Origin: Gnetum montanum
Lineage: Eukaryota > Streptophyta > Gnetopsida > Gnetales > Gnetaceae
Assembly: GCA_015680685.1 (NCBI GenBank)
Contig: MNCI01016273.1
Coordinates: forward strand, 1,989,625-2,053,624
Direction: 5' to 3'
DNA length: 64,000 bases
Shown here: in pieces, positions 22,200 to 33,863 of the stretch
Layout: the number at the start of each line of letters is the position of its first letter
How positions within the stretch are numbered: the first letter of the stretch is position 1
Translations under genes and position numbers: made by a program
Notes under the pieces: generated by a model
Seen by the model: the letters and a program-made list of their open reading frames with translations, nothing else
Database searches by the model: none
Told to the model about the DNA's origin: nothing

Positions 22200-23060
22200 A
22201 AGAAGAACCTTGATAATTTTAAATGGTAAAATGATGATCTCAAAAGTTTCAACTCTAATGTAATTACTCATAAGATTTATTTGATTAGAGGCTATAAACT
22301 GGTAAGACAAAAATAAAGGAAATTTAATCCTATGTTTGAACTTGTAATGAAATCTAAAATTAAAATGCTATTGTAGGCCAATTTATTTATCCCATTCAAT
22401 ATTCTATGTGGATAGCTAATTTTGTACTTGTAAGAAATAAAAATGGAGATATCACACTCTGTGTTGATTTTAGAAATATGAATAAGGTAGCATAGAAAGA
22501 CATGTATCCACTTCCTAGAATCAATGAGCTATTAATCAAATTTTCAGGATGTAAAGGCTATTAATTTTTAGATGGATTTTCAAGATATAACCAAATCATG
22601 ATTCATAAAGATGATAGATATCAAACAGCTTTCACCACAAAATGGGGAACATTTGTATACTTTAGAATTCTTTTGACATTTTCAATGCAAGGTCAACATT
22701 TCAGTGGGCAATGGATATGACATTCAAGGGACTTATTGGAAAATTTATCATTGTGTATCTTGATAATGTTATTCTTTATTTATGTAGGAAATATGATCAT
22801 ATAGGCCATCTTCAAGATATTTTTTTGATAGATGTTGTAAGTTTGGTATATCTCTAAATCCAAAGAAAAGAATTATTGGAATAAAATCTGGAAGTCTTCT
22901 TGGCCATATCATATGTTAGAAGGGTATAGTTATTGATAATTCAAGAATTGAGACAATTTAGGGCATTAAACATCCAACAAATAAGAAATCTCTTAGAAAG
23001 ATAAATTTTGTCAAAGTGTTTATACCTAGTTTCACAGAAATTACTAAGCCATTAACTATA
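22200..23060 (+). pseudogene. Reverse transcriptase of element F, broken
   Basis: The pre-RT motif (KLVRQK then RKFNPMFE) leads into ANFVLVRNKNGDITLCVDFRNMN (core at 22462-22482), PLPRINELL, FLDGFSRYNQI and FTTKWGTF (22631-22648). The active-site YxDD box reads YLDN at 22756-22767, so the second catalytic Asp is Asn, and frame shifts follow. The enzyme would have copied element RNA into DNA; this copy is inactive. Confidence 0.75.
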
Positions 23061-23069
23061 ATTCTTTAA

Positions 23070-24165
23070 AAGGATTTTGAAGTTAGAAAAACACTAGAAT
23101 CCATCTAAGCTCTTAACAAGATCAAAAAGGAAATTAAAGAAGTACCTTATCTTACTAAGCTAAAATTGAAGGAATATTTTTGGTTATATTCATTTTTTTC
23201 TAATGACTCAATTGCCTTCATCTTAACTCAAAAGAATAACAAAGAAGATGTACTAATATATTTTTGTTGGGTATCAACTTAAAAGTTTTGAGAAAAATTA
23301 TACAGAATTGGAGAAGTAGGCATATGCAGTGATTAAGGTACTTATACACTTTAAATACTATTTGAAGCATGCAATAGTATATATCATGATTGTAGAGCCA
23401 ACTATTAGAAAATTTTTAGCTCAAAATGAAATGGATTAAAAAAGGGAAAACTTGATTACAAAAATTTAGCAATTCAAATTCTCACTTGAGTCTTGTAAAA
23501 GGGTAAAAGGAATTGATCTAGATAAACTTATGACCAAAGATCCTAAATCATTTATATTAAATTCCACTGAAGAAAACTAGTTTGATAATATTTTTGAATT
23601 TCTTTTCTATAGAAAAATACTAGAGAATTTAAGAAAAATTCAAAGAATATCTTTTATAAAAAAAAAGCTCGTAAATTTATCATTAAATATGAAACATTAT
23701 TTAGGAAAGACTTCATAGAAGAAATTTTGAAATGTGTTAAGAATGACCAAATTGAGCTTGCATTAGATTAATTTCATGAGCATTCAAGATTCTTCTATGA
23801 GTCACCAAAGTCCACAATGCAGCATGTGTTGAGATACAAATTGTATTAGCCAAAAATGTATCAAGATATCAATGATAAAATAAAAAATATTTTAAATGTC
23901 AAGTACATGATCCTAAATTAAGAAAATAAAATGCTTCTTTAAAACTAGTGATTTTTGATTGACCTTTTCAACAATGGGGATTAGACTTCATTTGAACTAT
24001 TACACCTTTAAGAATAGGTTATAAATTCATTCTCCTAGCTACTAATTATTTTACTAAATGGTCAGAAGCTAAAGCTTTAAGAAGAAGCTCCTCATATGAT
24101 GTGATCAATTTCCTTGAGACTCATATATTAAACTAATTTGGAATACCAGAGATGTTAGTTTCTAA
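23070..24165 (+). pseudogene. RNase H and integrase N-part of element F, broken
   Basis: RNase H is recognisable by ELEKQAYAVIKVLIHFKYYL and the tail FSLESCKRVKGIDLDKL. Integrase follows: a zinc-binding relic (HEHSRFFYESPKSTMQHVLR), then WGLDFI (first catalytic Asp at 23984-23986), then LLATNYFTKWSEAKALRR and the lead-in FGIPEMLVSNE. Sequence after 24165 belongs to an inserted LTR fragment, so the last catalytic residues and C-terminus are missing. Confidence 0.7.
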
Positions 24166-24940
24166 TGAGAAGTGAGGTACCCCCACATCCAACCATATGA
24201 ATCACTAAGGCGTTTACACATGATCTAGTTGAATTTTGTGGACCTATATTTCTCTAGTACACTAGTTCTTCTAGGAAGTGAAATGGGTGTTGAGAACATT
24301 CATTGCCTTCCCAACTACACTTTTGGAGTTCAAGGATATGGTTTAAGTGTAATTGAGGTACATTATTTTTATCATTTTATGTTTTATAAGTTTATCACCT
24401 GCAACAAGAATGAAAGGTAGAGGAATTCAATGTCTAATTATTCTACTATCTAACTAGCCTAACATAAGTAACTGTCCCACTTTCCTGGACACATCTTGAA
24501 CACATATAGTGCTACTGGGCTACCAAATGTTAAGAATTGCTAGGTTACCAAGTACTATATGTATGCTTAAAGTGATCATGCTTGTGTTCATTAACAACTA
24601 AAAATTAATTGCTTCATTCAAATGTGTTAAAGTAAAGTACATGAAAGTAAAGTGCATTAAAAGAAATATTAATTTATTCTTAATGCTTTAAGGATTATCA
24701 AAAGAGTTTGTTTTTATTCCCATCACACTGCTGTACTCAAGTACATCAATGCTTGAACAAAGAATTGTACACACTTAGACTCCTACAGGCACTCAAAAAT
24801 ATTCTAGCTTTGGAGAAAATAAATTGCAAGAGCTTCACTACTCTAACTAAAAACTATCGAAAATTTATGCCAAATCAAGAGCCTAGGCACTATATTTATA
24901 GACTAGTATATAACCTATGACTTCAGATATCCAACGTCAT
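24166..24940 (-). repeat. Truncated LTR of the A-D family, minus orientation
   Basis: It begins on the plus strand with TGAGAAGTGAGGTACC, corresponding to the primer-site end of the family LTR. It aligns best with the C-type LTR (ACCAAATG, GGTTACCAAG, CATGCTTAAAGTG, a TATA box read from TATTTATAG near 24894). It is cut at 24940 where element E's LTR starts. No interior or partner LTR was found, so it is either a solo LTR interrupted by E or a truncated copy. Confidence 0.75.
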
Positions 24941-26196
24941 TGTACTAACCGAAATCGTCAGTATAAGGCTGGAAGGGAAAAAATAAAACCTTGTCTTCAC
25001 ATGAGGGAAAGCTAGAAAGGAAAAATGAAGACAGAGTGCCTTGGATGGTTTACACATAAATCAACTAAGGACTTCCCAGAACATAAGCTATGGCTTGTGC
25101 TGGGGTTATCATAATTGATGCACAAAATGTAAACAATGACTCGTAAAATGCAAACAGATCATGTACAGAACTAGTATTATAAACGAAGTGTAAACTAAAT
25201 TTAAAATGAAGTAAAAAATATAGCAGAAGGAAAAAATGAATTGTATCATATTGGTTAGAATGAATGTACAATAGTCAAAGCATAGCTGCATGTGTGGATG
25301 GCAAGTCAAATGCTAAGCCCTAGGGTGATATGCTTGCAGGTACTTGGATGCTAGGAGTCAAGTGTGCTTGAGCATCCAAAAGTTGCTAGTCAGTGTCTCC
25401 TAAGTTGTCAACCTTCTAAATTTCCAACCGCATTTAAGTGAATGGATGGGGTATTTATAAGGTTTGGCTAGGTTCGGGCATGAAATTCATGCATGGAATC
25501 AATGGTTGAGAGATGAGAGGAAAACAGATCATGTGACACATGTTTGATGGATAGCTATGTGTGGGTTGGACGCATGTAGGTAGGCTACATTCTTGATCAG
25601 ATGCACTGTATCTTACAGCATGTGTTAGCTTACGCTAGCTAGCTTACACCCACGAAACTAGATACAATTTTGGAGCGTAAGAGCTTGACAAGCTCACAAA
25701 TGATGAAAATTTACAATGAGAATGATAATGTACAACAAAAGAGGTTGACTCTGGCTCACTTAAAACTTCTTGGTCCTTGCATTGACTACTGTAGGATGTC
25801 AATTTGAGTGGTTTTGTGGATGTTTGAGGCATCTCTATTTCACCAAGTATTCTAGTGTGAGTTGATTTGTTCTTGGTGTGTCCTCAGCATCTGTTTGGCA
25901 TGCTTTCGATTGGGCGTGACCAATGCTCACGTTGCACTCACATTGTTAGCATGAGTGAGCTAAAAATGACATATTTTACATCAAATTTTGATTTTTGAAG
26001 CCTGTTCCTTGAGTATAATGATTTTCCTGACTATGTCTAACCCTGAGAATGATCTGCAAGTCAAAACCTAAGTTTGAGAGTGACTTGTTTTGAGCCACTT
26101 TTGGCAGCTCATGTTGGACTCAAGCTACCAACGTGACCACAGCATGAGTTGCAAAAACATGCAATTTTGGACCTTGAAATCTGGAATTCTGGAGGT
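24941..26196 (-). repeat. 3' LTR of element E (part aligned with the other copy)
   Basis: Landmarks shared in order with 42505-43837 include TGCCTTGGATGG, ACTTCCC, TTTATAAGGTTTGGC and GAATTTTGGAGG. The true inner edge cannot be set because the partner copy is cut. A T/C-rich stretch from 27148, preceded by CATGCA, is a possible polypurine tract (minus strand) and would give an LTR of about 2.2 kb. Confidence 0.8.
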
Positions 26197-27779
26197 TGCC
26201 TAAGGATGAATTTCACCTTAGAATCAAATCATTTCGACTTTTTGAGGTTGTCATAGTTGCTCATGATATACTCATGCTGCCAACATGACCTCAACATGAC
26301 CATCAGTGTGAGTGAGAAAATTTGTCCAATCTACCCCAAAATTTAAACTCTGGAATGCTAAAACTTTTAATGGACCATAGTGGCCCTTGAGGATGGCTTG
26401 TACCTTTATATTGGACCATCTTTGACTTGATTTTCAAGCTATTGGAGTTACTCACGCTGAGGGCAAGCTAGCTTGACAGCATGAGCAAGTTGGCTTGAGC
26501 AAGTTGAGCATGAGCTACAAGCCTTAGTCAAATGTTTGCTTCCTGAATGCTCGAAAGGGCTTGATTCATTCTCATTTCAAAGTTTTAGGCTGAAATTAGT
26601 GGTGTTTCATTGGCCTCTCTTTGTTAACATCTAGAGGAATCTACCCAAGAGGCATCGACAAAGAAGTGCAAAACACCATGAACAACCAAGTACCAAGCAT
26701 TATCCATCATCCTTTGACTGGATGTCATCGCACCATGTTCAAAAGCACATGGTATTGGGAATGTGTACTTCAAGATGCAGGGAGATTGGTTGTAACCAGG
26801 GAAATCAAGATTTGATCAAGGGTTGTAATTGCTATAGGACTTATGGGAGAGGAATGCTCTCATGGGAACAAGTCATATTTTTGGTCCTTCTGAGTAGCCA
26901 ATGTTTAGCAGACTTGGAACCAAGATATAGGAGGTGCATTCTTTGGAGAAACGAGACTCTTATAGAGTATTTATGGGAACCCATTGTAAATAGCCAAAGC
27001 CATGCGATGTTGTGCAACATGATCTTTTGTGACATGAGTGTAACTATCTTTCTAAGATGATTGCCTTCTTGCTTGGGGCTTGTATACGAATACCCAATGG
27101 TCCTTGGTCTATGATGTCCATGGGATCATGGAGACATTTTCCATGCATTTTTCTCTTTGATCTTTTTTTTTTGTTCTTTTTCTCTTTGTTTATTTTTTTT
27201 CTTTTTCATTTTTATTTTCCTTTTGTTCTTTTTGGAAGAGCTTGCTTTCAATGCTATACTCGTGTTCATGCATTTGAATTTGTATCATGTACCGTGTACT
27301 GTGTTTTGCGTTATAACTGCTTAGAGAATCACAGTGTGTAACAGTGTATCAAGAGTTTCAGGATGAGTAGAATGTATCAAGGAGGGTGTAATTGAATAGG
27401 ATAAGGGGAACATGGTAGAGAATAGGGAATGTATGGGGAATGTACTTATGAACGGATTGATTAACCTAGTTGCATGCATCAAGAAGAATGTGATACCTTG
27501 TTTTCATGATGAGGTGCATCTATTCACAAACACCTTAGGCATGTCATCCTACAAACACAACTCCAAGGAGACAAGAAAAACACAAATGATTTGGTTAACT
27601 AAGCACTTTAAACTTGAAAAAAACCAAGGGAATTGAGCCATCGTCTGCAATTTCAAAGAAGACAGAATAGCATTAGCTTCATCTGGGTCCAAGAGATAAA
27701 TTATTTAACAAGTTTTTGTGGATTAGATATAGCAAATTACAGCAACAGATCTTTTCAAGTATTTCCTGATCATTGATGA
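26197..27779. other. LTR continuation or 3' UTR of element E
   Basis: GTGAG/CTCAC words typical of E's LTR continue to about 26520. A strong T-rich tract lies at 27138-27235. Open stretches at 26621-26815 and 27412-27636 show no known domain, and I do not call them genes. Confidence 0.4.
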
Positions 27780-28130
27780 TGTCGCCAGTTTATAGTCTTA
27801 GCGGACTATTGTGGGTTAGTTTCACAGCATAACCCTTTGGACGGCACCAATTTAGCATCATAGCGGATGGTGCATTGCTAGTTTATAGTCATAGCAGACT
27901 ATGAAGAGGTAAACCAGTTTATAGTCTTAGTGGACTCTAGATGCTAGTCTCATGTCATAGCGAGTAGATGTGGTAGTTTAGTATCATACCAGATGGAGCT
28001 CTATGGTGTTGATTTATTGTCATGACTCCAAGACATTCTGTGGTACCAGTTTCAAGTCATAGCCCCAAGACCATTCTATGGTATCAATTTTAGGTCATGA
28101 TGCCAGGACCGTTATGTACCTTAGTTTGAT
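27780..28130. repeat. Hairpin minisatellite, cluster 1 (element E)
   Basis: About nine irregular units of 30-45 bp share AGTTTATAGTC-ATAGCG-GACTAT. Each unit centres on a small inverted repeat. Examples are ATAGTC/GACTAT at 27792-27809 and 27885-27902, CATC/GATG at 27856-27869, AGTC/GACT at 27923-27936 and GGTC/GACC near 28093. The stem letters change in pairs between units. It lies between integrase and the 3' LTR. Confidence 0.7.
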
Positions 28131-28387
28131 TAGACATAGTACTATTTTAGGTACAGGTGATTTGTAGGATTAGCGAATTCATTTCCATCCATGTTAGCAA
28201 GTTGAAATGCTCCATTATTGTACACCTTGGTGACTAAGTAAGGCCCTTCCCAGTTAGTTAAGAATTTATCTGGATGTTCACGAATGGCCTTAAGGACTAG
28301 GTCTCCTTCCTTAATTGAGCATTTATGTATATCATGTTTATGACATTGCCATTGTTGTTTCTGGTACCACTAGATCTGATCAAGTGT

Positions 28388-29213
28388 TCATACATATTCC
28401 TCCTCCACTAAGCCAAGGTCAGTAATGCACAGTTCATTGCTTTGGCTTTCATCAAGGAGGCCTAAGAGAGCTATCTGCAATGAGGGAACCTGTAACTCCA
28501 AAGGTAAAATAGCTTCAGATCTGTATACAAGGCTATATGGAGTTTTACCTGTAGATGTTCGATGTGTTGTTCTGTATGCCCACAATGCATAGACTAGTTG
28601 TTTGTGCCATCGCCTCTTGCTTTGATTTAACATCTTTTTGAGCGCCATGATGACATTTTTTTTGTAGCTTCTGCTTGACCATTGCTCTGTGGGTAGTAAG
28701 GTGACAAGAATGCAAGTTTAATACCTAGGCTTTCACAGAAGCTTTTAGTATCTGCACTGCTAAACTGTGGTTCATTTTCAGTAATGATGGTCATTGGAAT
28801 ACCAAAACGAGTCACGATGTTTTCTATTATGAAATTGCAAACATGCTTAGAAGTGTTCTTCCTGAGGGGAATAACTTCTACCCATTTTGTGAAGTATTTA
28901 GTTGTAGTGATAATGAAGCTATGTCCTATGGAGGATGATGGTGTTATCGGTCCAATTAAGTCTAATCCCCATCTTTGGAATGGCCATGTGATTTTTGTTG
29001 TGTGTAATTCGTTAGGTGGCATATGTATTAGGTTACTGTGCATTTGTCACATGTTCTGACCTTGGAGAAGCAATCATACTCCATGTGTGGCCAGTAGTAG
29101 CCCAAGCACCTAATATTTGTTTCCCTTGCTTTGGGTGCTATGTGCCCTCCACAAAGTCCTTCGTGGACTTGTTCTACAATTATTTGACCATCAATGCTAC
29201 TAACGCACATCAA
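28388..29213 (-). pseudogene. Integrase of element E, frame-shifted
   Basis: The zinc-binding part (29028-29213) reads HEGLCGGH then GYYWPHMEYDC and CDKC, the HHCC pattern. The core (28627-29043) reads WGLDLIGPITPSSSIGHSF, YFTKWVEVIPL, RFGIPMTIITENEPQF and YYPQSNGQAEA. The second catalytic position, normally Asp-Asn-Gly, is Glu-Asn-Glu, so catalysis would be lost. The C-terminal part (28388-28648) continues with WHKQLVYALWAYRTTHRTST and PLELQVPSL in another frame. Integrase inserts element DNA into the chromosome; this copy is dead. Confidence 0.85.
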
Positions 29214-29327
29214 CAGAATTCCTTCATAGGATTTTCAACACAAGGTTTCTCCTATTAACATATATTGCCAAGAGCATTTTCGCACTACGTCCTTTTGAGC
29301 ACTTGTCAAATGTTGTGAAGGTTCACC

Positions 29328-30020
29328 TCATAGAAGGTACTCTTTTATGTCATCATACCATTCTACTATGTGTGTTGTGCTAACAGATGCTATAGGTATT
29401 TCATCGAGAGTGTCGGTTATAGGTTTGGCACAATTTGTTATAGAGCTAGGCAACGCATGGAACATTTTGGGTGTTATGTTTAGGGCTAGTGTAGCGAGTG
29501 CATCGGAAATAGTGTTCTCACTTCTAGGGACATGTTGTATATCAACTTCTATCAACTACTTCAGCAGATGTTTGGTCAAGTCACAATATGGTTGCAAATG
29601 GAAAGCTTTGCATGCGTAAACTTCCATGACCTGATTAATGACCAACTGTGAATCACCTCGAACTACAAGACGTTTGATTCCTGAAGTCAATGCTTCTTGA
29701 AGACCTCTAAGAAGTCCTTCGTATTCTACCACATTATTGGTATAGGGAAAGTTTAATTAGTAGGCAAAGGATTGGATTTCTCTCGAGGGGTATGTTAAAA
29801 TTGTTGCAACACTTCCTCCTCAGGAAGTTGAAGCTCCATCAAAATAAAGGATCGCCTCGTAGTTATTAGGTACGATGTCTATACTATTAACATTCTCATC
29901 AGGGAATTCAGGGTTAATCATTGTTTGATCATGCGTTGGCAAGATGGTTAACTGTGTGACTATTGCTTGACCTTTAGTGGAAGATTGAGCAACATAGTGT
30001 AGGTCAAACTCTGTGATCAT
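29328..30020 (-). pseudogene. Second (archaeal-type) RNase H of element E
   Basis: The domain starts with EAILYFDGASTS, continues with NNVVEYEGLLRGLQEALTSG and RLVVRGDSQLVINQV, and ends with HVPRSENTISDALATLAL. The D-E-D-D metal ligands (YFDG, EYEG, GDSQ, SDAL) are all present, although a stop and a frame change interrupt the chain. An extra RNase H between the normal RNase H and integrase is the mark of the Tat/Ogre branch. It would help remove RNA from the hybrid during copying. Confidence 0.8.
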
Positions 30021-30026
30021 CGCTTT

Positions 30027-30413
30027 TCACCTAGATATCCTACTTGACTCGTAGATGTTGTTGGTGATGACGCAGAGTACATTATCCTTGCAAATGATGT
30101 AAACTTGATTACGGAAGAGATAACTCCACCATTTCTTTAAGGAGAAGACAAGAGCATGGCATGATTTCTCTATGCTGTTGTATCGTTGTTCATAGGAGAT
30201 CAAAGTGTGGCTTAGGTAATATATAGGGATCTTGACTCCATCTTTACATTTTTGACAAAGCATTAATGCAATGGAAGAATCAGAAGTTGCAAGGTAGATG
30301 TAGAAGGGTTTATTACTCTATGGGAAATAAACTATTGGTAGTTGAGCCAGTTCTTGCTTTATGTTCTTGAATGCTTCCTAGCATTGTTCAGTCCATTGGA
30401 AATGCACATTCTT
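30027..30413 (-). pseudogene. First RNase H of element E
   Basis: This is the standard Ty3/gypsy RNase H that follows RT. It reads VKIPIYYLSHTLISYEQRYN, IEKSCHALVFSLKKWWSYLF, then VYIICKDNVLCVITN. The motif Y-S-H-T-L, Glu of the E-K segment and the Lys-Asp near the end match the family. The start (30264-30413) contains stops. Confidence 0.7.
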
Positions 30414-31598
30414 TCATAGTAAGTATTGCATGGGTCTCAACTTATTTGTTAGCCTTTCGATGAAACATCTAATGAATTGTAGTTTACCTTGGAGACCTCG
30501 TAGTTTGGTAATGTTTTTTGGTGGTTGCATGTTAGTTATTACCTTAACCTTATCAGGGTCTACCCATATCCCTATTCCAGAGACTACAAAGCCAAGAATT
30601 TTTCCCATTTTAACACTAAAGATGCACTTCTTTGGGTTGAGCCTAAGGTCATATTTAAGACAACGTTTAAGAACTAGGTCTAGGTCCTTTGCATGTTGTT
30701 CGGTTGTTTTAGATTTAACCATGATGTCGTCAACATAATCATTGAGCAAATTGAGCATGTAATCACTGAATATATATGTCATTGCTCATTGATATGTAGC
30801 ACCTACATTTTTAAGACCAAACAACATCATCGTATAGCAAAATATACCCCAAGGCATCATAAAAGTTATTTTGAGTTGATGTTCCAGGTTGATTCTTATT
30901 TGGTTGTATCCTGAAAATCCATCCATAAAGGATAATAGCACATGCCCAGCAGTTGTGTCAATAAGTTGATTAATGCTAGGTAGTGGGAAGTCATCCTTTA
31001 TAGTGGCTATGTTGAGATCACGGAAGTTAATGCATATGCATATACTACCATTCTTCTTAGGGACTAAGACAATGTTTGATACCTAGTCAGAATAGTCAAT
31101 GGGTCAGATGAAACTGGCTTGGCAGAGCTTTGTGATCTTAGCGCAGACTACTAACACCACCTCAGGTCTAACCTTTCGTGATTTTTGCTTCACCAGTTTG
31201 ATTTTTTCATCAAGAATGATGTTGTGTTGGATGATTCGGCAGTCTAATCTTGGCATGTCGGTATACGACCATGCGAATGTTTTTATATTATCCTTCAGTA
31301 CCTGAGTGATGTCATTGACAAGTTGTAAGTCTAGTAGGGCACTTAATTTCACTGTTCTAGCTTCATCATTGAATGTAGTAATGGGGACTTCAACAAGAGG
31401 ATCTTCAGTGATATTATCAGCTTCTAGATCTAAAGTCCTAGTCACATTTTTAGGCCATTCTGATGTTTCTTGAGTGAGAGTTATTAGGTTAGCATAACCA
31501 GATGGGTCTAGATCCAAGGATTCTAGATTGATTGCTCTTTTTACCTCCCCATGTGGTCCACTAAGAGATAATGTTGAAAGTGTATTATTGGCATCCAT
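30414..31598 (-). pseudogene. Reverse transcriptase of element E, lightly damaged
   Basis: The pre-RT region (31104-31598) contains FAWSYTDMPRLDCRIIQHNI and KQKSRKVRPE, as in plant Ty3/gypsy Pol. The RT blocks follow: ICINFRDLN, FPLPSINQLI, FMDGFSGYNQI, MLFGLKNVGATYQ, and the intact active site YVDDIMVKS (codons at 30726-30737). The stretch KKCIFSVKMGKILGFVVSG then begins the thumb. Stops occur at the frame joins near 30783 and 31090. The catalytic YVDD is preserved, unlike in C and F. Confidence 0.88.
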
Positions 31599-33860
31599 GT
31601 GTTTTCTCCTACCAATTTAAAATAGGAGCAAAGTAAGTGACACCTGCTTGACTAAGGTGTTATTAAATGTAAATGGGCATTAGGTAATTAATTCATGTAC
31701 TAGCAAAATTATAAGACGTAGCAGTGGTCATGGTAGTTTTAGGCTATATCGGGCCAATAATATTCAAGTCATCTTGTGTTTCTGATTGAGTGTATAGAGC
31801 ATTGTTGATTTCTAAATTTTGTGTCAACAATAAATTCATGGGGTTTTAAAGTCTTATGGACTTCCATGCACATCATGATGTATTTTTATATGTTTGTATA
31901 TACATAAATTTTTTTTTTGATTTTAACCTTTCTCCCCTCCTTTATATAAATTTTTTATTTCTAATATTTTGGCCTCATCTTGAGAAGTTGGAATAATGAG
32001 GAATATTAGACAAACATGAAATAGAGATGACATAAATAAAAATGAAATTTAAACATGGTAAATTTAAATAAATAGAATAAAATAAAATAAAATAGACTAA
32101 ATTAAGTTGGGAATGAACATTAGAGGTTTAAAAGAGAGTTTTGGAGTACAAGGGCATCATTTCTATTAGCATGAGTTCCTGGAAGTTTGGACTGTAGTGT
32201 GAGCTAAGGAGTGCAGCGTGAGTGTCAGCATCAGCATCAATGTGAGCTACAGCGTGAGTTACAGGGCAGCCATGAAGAGCAAAGGGAAAGCAAGCCGAGG
32301 TAAAGGGAAGAGGTAAGAAAATCTGGCATTTGTGGAGGAGAGTGAAGAGCTACTCTAGCCTCTCCCCCAAGCCAAGATTCCAACGTGGGATGGAGCTCTA
32401 CACAGGTAGATTTGTTTCCTCTGGTTTTTCTTCTTTCCAATATTTGTAAATAGTGTTAGCTAGGCAGAATTTCTATGGCCATGATTTTGGGTCTTTTCAG
32501 GATCCAGGGCTTGTTTCTAGGGTTTTTGGCCTGCTGTATTTTGTTTTCATGGTGTCAGCGTGAGTGCCTAGAGCATTGTAGGGCATGAGTAGGGTGAGTT
32601 AGGTGAGTTGGATTTCCTTGCATTTTGTTCACTGGGGCAAAATCATCATGAGTGCTAGGGATATTCTGGGCAGCATGAGCTTTTTACAAGGCAACGTGAG
32701 CTACGTTGTAGGGGAGAAATTGAAAATTCTTTTCTAGCTTTTTCAAAGCTTTAAGAATCTAGGGGAACTTTCCTAAAAATACAACTCGCACACTTCTTTT
32801 CCAAAATAGATGAGTATATTTGTGATAAGTTTCTTTGTGCATATTTCATATGTAATCTGCACTACTTTCTTCTTTCAAATTTGTCACAACACTTCCAATT
32901 AATTTTTTTGTTATTGCATCATCTGCTACTTGATGATCTTCTACTGCACCCTACTCTTCTCTTTTGATTGTTGTTGTTTTTTTAACGGGTTGCTTCATTG
33001 CATGCTCAAAATGGTTTTCAAATTGATTTTTTGTTTTTTGGTAGCGTGAGCTGCATTGCAGGGGGAGGCCCCATTTTTTTTGGAAAAAGGTCGCATGAGT
33101 TTTCTTGTAGTGTGAGTTCCTCGAAATAGGCCCCATCATGAGTTACTGGGAAATTTCTAGGGAACTTTTTAGGTACATGTGATGTAGGGGACCTAGGGCA
33201 AGTTGCAGTGTGTGTGCCAGGGTGGTGACAACATGAGTGCCAGGGCATGATCAATCAGGGTTTCTGGGTAGCGTGACCTCTCCAGGACAGCATGACTGCT
33301 AGAGGGAGGCTCAGTGTGAGTGCAGCCCATGGTTAGCTTCTAGCGTGAGTGTCAAGGCAGGAAGAAAAAAAACGTGAGTTCTATGGGAGACAAGCAGTGT
33401 GAGTTGCTGGGAACATGCCCCAATGTGAGCTCTTACAGCATGAGAAAACCAAGGAAACCCTAGCGTGAGTGCCTAGGAGACAAGCATAGCTTCCAGCATG
33501 AGTTACTGGGAAAGTTGCAACATGAGTTAGTCGAAAAGCTGCAACGTGAGTCACTGGAAGTTGCAGCGTGAGTACCCAGGGGAGTGCAAGGTGAGTAAAA
33601 ATGTGAAGATGTGAATTGTTTGTTAAGATGTTTATTATTTGCGATTTTATGTCTACATTATTTATTGTTTTTCTTGGGACAAATAAGTTAAATATGTTTC
33701 TATATTTCTCTAAGTCTATGTTGAATCTGTGAATGTCTATGTTTTCACACTTGTATATTTATTTTACCTACCGTGTAAAATATTTCAATGTACCCTAGTA
33801 AGCATTAAATACACCGAATAAATATTGGTGTCCTTATCTCATGGGGTGAAGTTGTGTACT
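31599..33860. other. Spacer of element E dense in GTGAGT/CATGAGT words
   Basis: No coding similarity. 31840-32110 is AT-rich. From 32190 to 33600 about 29 words of the form CGTGAGT, GTGTGAGT or CATGAGT occur on the plus strand, often extended as GTGAGTTACTGGGAA or GTGAGTGCCTAGG. The same word family recurs in E's LTRs and at 41990-42250, so it belongs to the element. Confidence 0.6.
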
Positions 33861-33863
33861 TGA

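Larger units (their letters stand above)
12500..24165 (+). mobile_element. Element F: old Tat-like Ty3/gypsy element, split by element B
   Basis: A TATA-containing LTR-like sequence (from about 12500, left edge unknown) is followed by a primer site (13331) identical in its first 18 bases to that of element E. Then come Gag (13600-14968), the insertion of element B, and on the far side protease, an RNase H-like domain, reverse transcriptase, RNase H and integrase to 24165. There an unrelated LTR fragment cuts it off. The reading sense of F is continuous across B's target duplication, which shows the two parts were one element. Every domain is broken by stops and frame shifts. Confidence 0.7.

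Noticed and set aside
26621-27341. Overlapping plus-strand frames of 64-112 codons
   Set aside because: They overlap each other and minus-strand frames, lack known motifs and lie in LTR/UTR sequence of element E.
32190-33600. A series of true 5' splice sites (GTGAGT)
   Set aside because: No exon-like coding or matching acceptors are seen around them, and the words also fill the LTRs and UTR of the element.
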